Shown: positions 44,250 to 56,200 of the stretch, piece by piece
Layout of the letters: each line of letters starts with the position of its first letter
Position numbering within the stretch: position 1 is the first letter of the stretch
Made by a program: the position numbers and the translations under genes
From: Ursus arctos
Taxonomy: Eukaryota; Chordata; Mammalia; Carnivora; Ursidae
Reading direction: 5' to 3'
DNA length: 64,000 nt
Assembly (NCBI RefSeq): GCF_023065955.2
Contig: NW_026623100.1
Coordinates: forward strand, 64,360,727 to 64,424,726
The notes under the pieces: generated by a model
Seen by the model: the letters and a program-made list of their open reading frames with translations, nothing else
The model's database searches: none
Told to the model about the DNA's origin: nothing

Positions 44250-47200
44250 TAAAAATCTTTAAGTATAGATAATGGGGCACCTGGGTGGCTCAGTGGGTTA
44301 AGAGTCTGCCTTCAGCTCAGGTCATAATCCCACGGTCCTGGGATCGAGTCCCGCATCGGGCTCCCTCCTCGATGGGAAGTCTGCTTCTCCTTCTCCCTTT
44401 GCCCCTTCCCCCACTCGAGCTCTCTCTCGCTCACTCGTTCTCTCTCAAATAAATATTTAAAAAATAAATACAATGAAACCATATAAGTACTACAATAAAA
44501 CATTAGTGAATTCCTCTTTCACACAGTATAGGTATGGGATTCCCAATTATGACTCAAAATCCAGATGCAGTAAAAGAGAAGGCAAGTAAATCTGACTACA
44601 TCAAAACAAAACAAAAACTTTCACCTGGCAAAATAACACCATGGACAAAGTCAAAAAACAAGTGACAAACAGAAAATACTTCTAACAGGCATCACAGAAA
44701 AATGGATACTATCTCTATTACATTAATGGATACTGAAATGAGTGGGTAAACATGTGAAAATTAAAAGGATATTCGTATTGTCTCAAAGCACCACCCAACA
44801 AAATACTTATTATATTATAAAGGGAAAAATAACTTTACAATGAAAACCTGGCAGACACCACTTTAAGCGAGTAATCAAAATTAACACCACCAATGATGGG
44901 ACAAATCTACATCGTGGGCCTCCAGATGTCGTGCATGGAACAATCACAACTTCACTTCTGTCAAGCACAGCCAACAATGAGCCACCTGAATTGAGCCCTG
45001 AGGGAATATCAGACAAACCCAAACTGAGGAACACTCTATAAAATATCTGTCCCATACACTTCAAAATTGTCATTGCCATGAAATACAAAGAAAAACAAAG
45101 AAGGAGAACAAGAGTCAAGACAACTAAATGCAATACAGATCCAGGATTTTCTCCTGCTACCTAGGGCAAATGGCTACATATAAATAAGGAACATATCAGA
45201 CAACAGTATCAGAGTTAATTTCCTAATTTTTAGTAATGAGTTTGTACAAAATATCCTTGTTTTTAGGAAATACACGCTCAAGTATTCAAAAATCATATTC
45301 AAAAGTAAATCTATTACTTAAATGATTTCAAAAAAGAATATATATATAACATATATTGTTTAAAAATACATTTATATGCTTATATATAAAGCCATACATG
45401 AGAAAAATAAAGAGAATGAAGTAAATGTGGTAGAATGTTAACAATTTGCAAAGCTGGTTGAATGTATACAGTAATTCCTATACTAGCGACACAATTTTTC
45501 TGTTAATCTGAAAGTAGGTAAAAATAAACAAACAAAAAGTATTTAAGAAAACTGTGGGTGGGAGGATGGAGTAATTGGGTGATAGATGTTAAGGAGGGCA
45601 CTTAATGTAATGACCACTGGGTGTTATATGCAACTAATGAATCATTAAACTCTACCCTGCACCTAACAATGCACTGTATGTTAACAACTTTAAATTTTTT
45701 TTTTTAGTGTTTAAGAAAATAGAGAAGATATTGAGTATCTTGCCAAAGTAAAGCAGAAACTACCCAAAGAGGAAGAACTCAAAGTGGTATAGTTATATAC
45801 AACTTTCAGGAGTTTACCTTTCCAAATCACACACAAAGTAAATGTGATATAATAAATACATTGATCAATCTCAAACACCACATTATCTTTATCCTTTCCC
45901 TCTCTTAGAAGTGGAAGTAAGCATATCCTCCTTTTAGTTCTGAACACCAGGAGATCTTCCAATACCTGTAGCAGTCCCTGCATCCAAGGCTACAGAGCCC
46001 ATATCTTTCCGAAGGCGTTCCAGTTGTTCCTTCTGCTGCTGGCTCTGCGCACTGGCCTGTACACACAGAGAAAATTATCTTCATATTAAAGAAGGAGTCC
46101 TAGGGGCTCCTGGGTGGCTCAGTCAGTTAAGTATCCAACTCTTGATTTTGGCTCAGGTCATGATCTCAGGTTCGCTGAGTGTGGAGCCTGCCTAAGATTC
46201 TCTCTCTCCCTCAACCCCTCCCCCTAACTAACGTACTCACTCACTCTCTCTCCAAAATAAATAAAATAAAATCTTAAAAAAAAAAAAAGCCCCGAGTTAG
46301 ATGCCAGACTTCTAACAGGAGATGACTAAATATACAAATACTAGAGGCTATTTAGACACTGAGGCAGGTGAGACATGCCAGATACAGAAACACCAAGCAG
46401 TGTGGGCCCAGAGAAGCACAAGTTCAGACGGGAGGACTCTGCAGACAGAATTAGAGGTTTCAGAAATTGGACATAAGAACACATCAAAAGATCCCTCAAG
46501 CAGACACAGCAGTGGTAAGGGACCCAATGCAGCTGAAGAGGACAGGCCAAGTGATCATTTGGAATAAGCACTGTGAACCACTTCTTTTTTCTTAAAAATT
46601 TATAACCAGTCCTTAAATGAGCCTCGGGAGTAGGAGTGGGGTGGGACCTAAGAAGTGCTTAACAAATGTAACAAGAAAAATCAAATTTTAAAAAATTCAA
46701 ATAAAGAGAAGAAAAACAATCAGGGGGTCCTTCTGCATCTAGACAGCACACACACAAATTTACCAATTTAAATAACAAACATCTAAAAGATACACTGATA
46801 GCCAAAACAAAAGCATTTATGGCAGGAGGATTAGTGCATGGTTTGAAGTTATTTTTTAGTGGCCCAAAATACACAAATAGCCTCCTCTCTTACCAGTGAC
46901 TTCTTCAGACGTTCATATTCAGGACGATATTCCCTGGAAAGAGAAAACACTTTCTAAATTCCTTTGTTTAATAATCCGTCCTGCCCGCCCCCACATCACT
47001 TCTATTTTCCTAGGTCCTTGCCAGTAACAGAAGACCTTACTTCACCGAACATTATATGTAACAAGTCCTAGTCACTGAGATTCTGTCCCTATGGAATTAA
47101 AAGTCAAGATGCTTGCCCCCACACTGAAACTAGCAAAGAGACAAAAGACTGCTGGCCAGGAATGATTAAGTCCGGAGTCCATGACTCATGAGCTCATCAC

Positions 47201-50200
47201 TTGTTTGGATAAAACTGAGATGAATGAAAGAAAGGAGGCCTGGGGCACCTGGGTGGTTCAGTCGGTTAAGCGTCTGCCTTCGGCTCAAGTCATGATCTCA
47301 GGATCCTGGGATCGAGCCCCACATTGCGCTCCCTGTTCAGTGGGGAGCCTGCTTCTCCCTCTCCCTCGGCCCTCCCCCTGCTTGTGCGTGTGTGTGTGCG
47401 CATGCGTGCACTCTCTCTCTCTCTGTCAAATAAATTAAGAAAAAAAAAAAAAAAAGGAGGCCTGTTGGGCTCAGGAAGCCCAGTATGTAATTGTGTGGCT
47501 TATCTGGGCAATAACAAAAGGATACAGAAGGGTCTATCCTGAGACTTTGGGAACACAGAAAGACACCTTGTCTGATGAATCAAAATCAAAAGAATGTGTC
47601 TAAAAACCATGTGGTTGTTAGAATCTTGCTAAGTATGAAGCCAAAGGAACATGCTAGTAAGCAGCCAATTATCATGCCACCAGCCCGAGGAAAGTACTCT
47701 GATTACACTTTCCTGTAAGTAAACAGAATTCCAGTATTAACCATGATAATAGTAATAACCATTTATCATGAAGTGTGCTTGCTATGTGTCAGCAATCATG
47801 CTTGGTGCTTGGATATATTTTCTCAAATAATGCTCACAACAACCTTAACAATAAATGTTATTATCCGTGACCTACAAATGATGAAAACTTGCTAAGGCCA
47901 CTCATTTATTCAGTGGAGAAAATAGAAATCCAACCTATGTTTGTCGGACTCCAAAGTCTCTGTTCTTAATCCAGGGTCAGCCCATGTGGCAAACAGACCA
48001 AATCATGCCTATTTTTGTAAATAAAGTTTTACTGGAACACATCCGTGCCCAATCATTTGCAAATTGTTTATGGATGCTTTTGCCCTAAAATGACTGTTGA
48101 GCAACTGCAACAAAGATCGTATGGCCCACAAAAGCCTAAAATATTTACTATCTGGCTTTTTACAAAAGAAGTCTGAAGACTCCTGCTCTTAATCATTCAA
48201 TACAGCGAAGGTTTTATACTACTATTTTTTAAAAAGGTTAATGGGGACTTGTTACCCTTTAGTGTACACATACAGATCCAGTACACATACACGTGGCAAA
48301 TATAATACCTACACTATGAAAACCAAAATGCTTTGCTGGCAAAACAGCTATCATATCAGATTGTAGGTTACTAGAAATGTCATCAACAGGATTTTCCTTT
48401 ATCCTTACCTTTCATATTCTTCTGCAGCACTGGTCACTTGCACGAAGAGTTCATCTAAGCCTGTACCCAGAACAGCAGACACACCCACCACCTGCCAAAA
48501 GCATCATTGCCACTGAGGAAACCATGTATTTTTAAATGGTGTACATTACTTTGTTTAAAAATCATAAGATCTTCATAAAAGTTGTTAAGATACTTCAAGA
48601 AGTCTCTGGCAAAGAGTGAAGCCAACACAAAACAAAACAGCACACATACTCAAAAGCCATGGAAAAAAGTCTATGGAAAAGAGAGGACTAGAAAAAAAAG
48701 AATTAGGAGAAACACAGAGCAAGACTTCTCATCTATTCCCTGTCAAATCCAACTACTGTTCTCTATAAAAATCAGTATCGCAATGCCTTTGCTTGGGCAA
48801 TTACCATCCTCCTGCCACCCCGACGCACTTTTGCTTATAAAATCCGTACCTTTCCTGGGTGCCTGGGTGGCTCAGTCGGTTAAGCGTCTGCCTTCAGCTC
48901 GGGTTGTGATCCCAGGGTCCTGGGATTGGGTCCTACATTGGGCTCCCTGCTCAGCAGGGAGTCTGCTTCTCCCTCTGCCTGCCGCTCCCCGGCTCGTGCT
49001 CACGCTCTCACGCGCATGCACACACGCACACGCACACACACAAACACACACAAATAAATAAAATCTTAAAAAAAATTAAAAAATAAATCGTACCCTTCCT
49101 TCAAAGCATACCTCTAATACTATATCCTCCAAAATTCCTCATTTCAAGAGTGATCTGCCCCTCACGAGCATCAGGCCCAACCTCCAAGGTCCTTACCACA
49201 ATATATCAAGTTTCAATTCCGTATGTAGCCTTCTCTTCAAACTAAACCATAAACTCAAAAGGGAGGGCCTTTACCTTATCTTTTCTTTTTCTTTTTAAGG
49301 AATCTCAGCGCCCAACGTGGGGCTCAAACTCACGACCCCAAGATTAAGAGCCAGCCATATGCTCTATTGACTGAGCCAGCCAGGTGCCCCTACCTTATTT
49401 ATCTTTTAAACCTCCAGGTTTAAAACTGGACAGCAACATGCAAAAGAATGAAAAAAACCCCACAAAACACCAATTTTTAATAAGTAATGTTTAAATGCTT
49501 TTTTTATTAAGGTAACGAACTTCTTTTCTAAGATAGGTTCAAAGCCAGCCCTACAGGTAAAGAGGTTGTCTGAAGGGACTGTCAGTATAAGCAGAGGAGA
49601 AAGTTTACCCTAAGTGAGCTGTAAAACTCATCTAACACCAGGCTCATTGAACGAGTCAGGTTACTGACGTATGTAGTCTCTTGATTCAAGGCATCTTGGA
49701 AAGCCTCAAAATCTTGCATCCATTCCACTGCAAAGCTGTGATCAATGATGTCAGTCTGTACCAGAGAGAAGTCAACTATCAGCAACCAGAGACGTGCTTA
49801 GATATCAAACATCAAAAAAATTTTAATTAAGAGGCGACAACAAAGCAATTATTCAGATATTTTTTTCTCTGCTTCCCCCATTTCCTCCTCCACTACAACA
49901 AACTATAAAGGGCCAAGACTACTATAAATAATGAAATGAAGATATGTGTTCTCTTGGTTGAAGCAGACCCTTCACTATCCACTGCCAAGTGACCACAGCG
50001 AGAGTAGATGCCAGCACATTCTAGGCTCTGAAGTCATGTAGTCTCATGAATCCTACCTCTCAACCCAACAACAGTGAAGTTTCCTGTTTTGTGACAGCCG
50101 ATAAGCTAGCAGTCCCTCCCCCATATACACAGTTGCAATTCTGAGGGATAACCTATACGCTCTGGTTGAGGGGCTACTCTCTCTAGTTTAAAATTACTTT

Positions 50201-53200
50201 GATGAGAGCCAGTGATAAATATTCATCCAATCTGACTGAATCTTTTTCATACAAGTGCTCATGACTTTCAGATAAGTTTGAATCTGTTCTCCGACATGTG
50301 AAAATCCTCACCTACCCAAACCTTCCAATAACACAAGGTTCTGATGAAAAAGAAATACTGACCCACAACAGGAAGGATCCACTTACTTTATTCATAACCA
50401 CAATGAAAGGCAGCTTGGTTTTGTACAAGATGCTAAAAATCAAACATTAAGACATTATTAGTAAAAAAACACTTAAGCTCTTGCTTGCCCAGTGTCAGTG
50501 AGTTGGAACTGAGTAAAGAGAAGTGGAATGGGTTCACACTCTACACAAAGGTATCCATTCTCACACAGCCCTCACACTCTCCTCTCCCAAGAGGAAAAAC
50601 CACCACTACTATCAAGCAAAAAACACACACACATTCTCTCTCCTTCTTGGAATAATAATGCTTTGATACTGACCTTGTTTTTTGTGTATGGGTTTTTGGT
50701 CTGGTTGTTGTTTTTTACCAAGTAATTGTCTTTTAAACATTTAACAAATATGGAAACAAAAAAACGCTATCAGTCATCAGATTTCTATTTAGACTAGGAT
50801 TTCTTGCATCTAAAAAGAAGGGAAATCTCTAGTCATATTAGAAGGCACAAATGCTAGTAATGGCCTCTGTGTACCCCCCAAATAAATTCTCTCAGATTTA
50901 ATAATAGTTCGCCTTGCTCCTATGTCTACTGCACTCACATACCTTGGTGAGGCATGTCCTTTTGTCCCTAATGACACCAAGTTGGGGCAAACTTGTGCTT
51001 TGTGGAATTATTGATAAATCTCTTTATTCATAATCTCTCATATCACAACACAGAAAGGGAGCATTTAGACCAGAGGGCACTATTCTTTTTAGACTTGTTT
51101 CATTCAACCAGGAGCAACTACCAAAAGGTTCATATTCACACACCGCCTGTTTCTGCAACAAGCAAGGCAGGAAGCTGAGAAGCTGCTCACAGAGTACGCC
51201 AACACACGTGCCTCTTTTCTCTTCTAACCTCTCCCCAGCTCACAACTACTAAACCGAGGGGCACATCTGAATGAGCACAAATCCAGGTTGGCAAGCACTC
51301 AGGACTCAAATACAGAAGAGGAAAGAGGTCGCCTCCCACCTTGATGTCATAGCGTGCCCACCAGCAATCAATTACCTGCAGGCATACAGCATATTGGACA
51401 TGAAGGTCACTGGGTTGGTACTCCTTGATGTGTCCATTACATAAATGACAACTGTTGGAAATGAGGATGCCTGAAGCCACAAAATAATCACAGCCTTAGT
51501 CCAAGGGCTCATGATCTACCCCCAGTCTCTTTTCCCACCTTCCTTAGCAAGGGAGAACCACCTGAGGCAGGGTATACAGAGCTTCCACAACTCCCTCCCA
51601 CATACGGTCCCATGCAATAAAAAGATGCTTACTTAACCAGTCCAGCTCTCTAGTTACTCTCAGTAACCAGTCCTACAATACTCACCAGGGCCTCAGTGAT
51701 GATTGTCCCAGAAGCTGACCATGTGAACACCTCAATCTGTCCGGGTGTGTCAATCAAGACATACCTGTGTCAAGAATGACCATTAAAGAAGTATTACACC
51801 TGTGCAATGCTGAAAGATATTCTGCACACAGAACACCGAACACCTGGTTACCCGAGACTGGAATAACCTCTTCACACTGTCAAGTCTAACTTCCTCCCAC
51901 TGCCCTTAAAACGTATACCACGTTCCCCCAGGCTCTGTTCAATGTCCAATATTCATGCTACCAGGCAGGAGCAGCAGTCCACATACTGCTGCGAATGCTC
52001 ACACAGGGAACTGTGATAGTTTTAGAAACACACTGCATTAAAAATGAGAGATAAACAAAACCAGAAGGCAAATCTCTTGGGAAACCATCTGGTTTCTTGG
52101 GGTGGGGGTGGGAGGGAAGGTAGGTGGAGGAAAAGGAGGAATAGAAGGATAGGGGAGTTAAGAGCTAAATAAAGGGTTTCTTCTTGAGGTGATGGAAATA
52201 TTGCAAAAGTGACTACAGTTATGGTTGCACAATTCTGTGAATATACTAAAAGCGTACACTGACTGTACGCTTTAAATGGTATATAAATTACATCTAAATA
52301 AAGCTGTTTTTAAAAATGAGCAAAAATTTTTGAAGACATTTCTCCAAATACGTATCAATGGCCAGAAAGTACATAAAATGATGTTTAACATCTTTAATCA
52401 CTGAGGAAATATAAATCAAATCTGATAACACAATGAGACATTTCACACTCACTGACATGGGTATAACCAAAAACAAGGACAATAACAAGTGTTGGTGAGG
52501 GTGTGGACCAGGAACCCTCACACAATGCTGGTGAGAATGTAAAATTGTGCAGCCACCAGAGCTGGGGTGGGAAGGGAGAATAACAGGAACTGCTAATGAG
52601 TATAGAGTTTCTTTTGAGGAGAAAAGAGAGTTCTGGAAATTAGATAGTGGTAATCAGTATATAACTTTATGAATATACTAAAAACCACTACACTGTATAC
52701 TCAAAAATTAGAATGGACCTTTGGTATGTGAATTTATATCTCAATAAAGCTATTATTTTTTTTTAAACTACCTCTAGTAGTTTTTTATAAAAACGTTTTT
52801 GTGAAACACCTTATCCATCCATCCTTCTACGTATATATGCATGGACATATGTGGAATAATGGTCACTGATAGTAATAATGACAATAATACATATAATAAT
52901 ACTATTTGTTATACATTATAAAATAATATCACACAATATAATAGTAATAGTGATGACAGTTATTTCTACTGGGAATTACGGTGAAATAGTTTCATCTTTT
53001 AAATATTATGCATGGTTTTAATTCTCTATAATGAGCATATGGTCTTTTTTTCTTTTTAAGATTTATTTTTAAACAAGGGTTAGAAAGGTGTTTCAGAGAT
53101 TTTAATGCCAACAAATGGAGTTTTCCCAAGAGAAGGCAGGTAGACAACTGAATTTGGACAAAGTTTCAAAAAATACCTCCTAGGAAGCCATGGGCATATA

Positions 53201-56200
53201 TAACAGTGATTGGGGGCAGGATACTATTAAATCTAGCTCTTCACTGTATATCACCTTAATGTGGATTTTTTGTTTGTTTGGTTGGTTTTTTTGCCCACTT
53301 TTTTTTTTTTCACTTCTAATGGTTTCATCTCAATCTACACCCTTTCAGAGTTTGATGGTATCCTGAAATCCTCAAGACATGTCAACTACAGAGTAATAAA
53401 TTGGTGTTAAACTGAAATGACTTACTTAGACACGTTCTGGGCCTTCTCGATAAATTTCATCACCTAAAAGAAAAAGATGCCAGATACAACAGGATCCATT
53501 TTCAACACAAAAATCACCCTTTCCAGGGTAGCCTGCCTTACAGGCACTATCAACTATTCAATCTCTGTTTTCTCAATCTCAGGGCACCACCTAATAAACT
53601 CAATGAACTAAAGAAACACAGCCACACCGGTAGCACTGCAACACCCCAGAGTATACTGCAAGGTCCTGAGAAGGTAAAGACGATCTGTCACTGTCGGGAT
53701 GTATCTCTTGGTGCTTCAGTAAAATGTTAACAGCCTGTCCCACGGAGTGACATCAGGGTAAAAAATTAGTGATTACAAAACACTCTTATGGAAGTAGGTG
53801 ATAGAGAAAAACTTAAACAGTGACAATTATTTGTCACATGTAAAAAGCCCCATTATCTTTCCATTCTATGCCTCCTAGCCCGTCCCACTCCCCAACCCTC
53901 CACTCCATCCTCAAGGTGACACTACAAGCCAAGATCAAGAAAAGAACCTGGATTTTTGTTTTATTGGCCGTCACAAATGCTAAATGTGAAGTGTCTCACA
54001 ACATTGATCATCCTATCATAACCTACTTCTCTACCAAAATGCGTACTTATTTTCTATGTATATCCAAGTTTATTGCTCTTCTCTCTCAATGTGAGCAAGC
54101 TAAGGCATTTAAAAGTCACAGGTTTTTACACAGCCATGCCTATAAAGTAAGGACAGACATACCTGATCAAATCTGGTAGCAAAGAGATTAAGTGATGTCA
54201 CTATACCACCATTGGGCCCAAGCCCATACCTGGATACTAAGTTGAGGATTTAAATTACTTACAGATCAATTTAGATGATGAAATTCACACTTAGGATATC
54301 ATTCACACAAACAGCATTGTAACATTAGTGTTCCATGAACGGATACTGGCAGCTAATCCTTGACATATCACATAATCTTAACCTCACAAGGAATTTTCAT
54401 TATCAACATCTTCCTCATTCCTTTATCATTTTGGGGATGCCAAGGCAAAATGAAGAAATTAAGGTGACCAAAATGTAAAAGATAGATGGATCTGACAGTG
54501 ACAGCTTAATAGCATTAGCCATTAAGATCATCTTAAAATATCATTAAGATCTCACACTCCTTGCTCTGATCCTCACTGATCAAGCAACCTGCTAATTAGA
54601 ATTAGTCTATCCACTAGACCCATCTACACGGAAAGTGCACATTTCATACAGCAATGTACTAAGAGTTGATCCTCCTAAATAAACCTACTCATTTCTGAGT
54701 CTCCCAGTCAGAGGAGGCACTGGCCTCCAAGGCGATACTACTTTGTGGAACCAGGCACAGCACCAGCTAGCCTCTCACTCTCCATGCTCTCTATTCACAA
54801 CAGCCTGGTAGTCCGGGAAGATGGTAAGAGAACTGAAACCACAAGCTGAAACAGTATTTCTAATCACCTAAAAATACCTCTCCTCCCATTCATCTTTCCA
54901 TCCTCCTAATTAAATTACTTTAAAGCAATTAAATGCTTTTGCTAGTATATTTCACAAAGAAATGCAAAAACACTCTCAAAGCCACAAAAAACAGACAGTA
55001 ACCAGTCAGGGATGAGTCAGCACCGAAGCAGATGCTGAAAAGGATACTGTTTCATGACTTCTTTATACTTCACAGTGTCACGAATATCTGGGGGGAGAAA
55101 AAGAATTCACTGGAATTTAACACATAGAAACAATGTAGTTTGAGACCCTCCACCTACAGTATCCTCAGACAATGGGCCTCTCAAATCATCTCTGCTTCCT
55201 CTGAGGAAAAGAAATAAGTTTCTCTCTTGGTATATCTCAGTTACTTTTCAAATGTGTTTTCTAAATTTTTAAGCTAAGGTCATCTAACTGTGATAGGGAA
55301 AAAAAAACAAGATCATGAAGAGAAGAACAGAAAGGCAGAAGTACCTACTCTCCCAGCAAGAAGCTGAAACCAGCCTTTCAGGCTTCCCTTGTCTGAATTC
55401 TCTTCTACTAATTCCCCCCAGCTTCACAAAGGTTTCCTTCCTTACAAAAGATAACCGGGAAGTAACCCATGAAAAATGTTAGCTAAGAGCTCAGAAGTTA
55501 TGGTAGAAATGGTCTGAGACAAGGAGAAAAGTTTTGTTTGTTTGTTTTTTAAGTAATGTGGCCAAGCTGGGGGTTTTGGGGGGGGGGGGGTTGATTTTGA
55601 GATTTTTTTTTTTCCTTAACTTATTTGAGAGAGAGAGCACGCAAGAGCAGGGGAAGGAGCAGAGAGGGAGGGTGATGGAAAGGGAAAGAATCTCAAGCAG
55701 ACTTCCCACTGAGACTTCCCACTGAGCCCCAATGAGGGGCTCGATCCCATGATCCTGAGATCATGAACTGAACTGAAACCAAGAATTGGATGCTTAACCA
55801 ACTAAGCTACCCAGGCGCCCCAGGAGAAGTTTTGTACAACTTAAATACCTTATCAGTGACCATACGCACAGAAAAACGGAGCTAAAAAAAAAAATTCGGA
55901 ATTGTTGAAACACTATAATGTACACTGAAACTAATATAATATTGAATGCTAACTATACTGGAATTAAAATAAAAGTAAAAATAAAAATTAAGAAAAGAAA
56001 AAGGGAGCTAAAATCAAGAAAAAAGTTTATTTACTAACTGCCTACTGGTAACGAAGGTAATGCAGACATGATTTTTCAAAGGGAATTAATGCATCTGGTA
56101 ATATCTAACTAAACCTGTCTACCAGCCTGTAGACCCCACCAACTATTAGAATTCCATCTTTTTTTAAAACTTTAGGTATAGTTGACACATAGTATCTTAC

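Larger units (their letters stand above)
43364..44690 (+). mobile_element. L1M ORF2 remnant interrupted by two SINEs
   Basis: GATGGTTCA-type reading then GGATCAGGGATCTAAATGCA before the SINEs at 44032-44468; resumes after them with ACTACATCAAAACAAAACAA. Confidence 0.6.

Noticed and set aside
47181..47438. Frames with [20 protein letters not shown] peptides
   Set aside because: These recur wherever a SINEC head is read in one frame; they are repeat translation, not genes.
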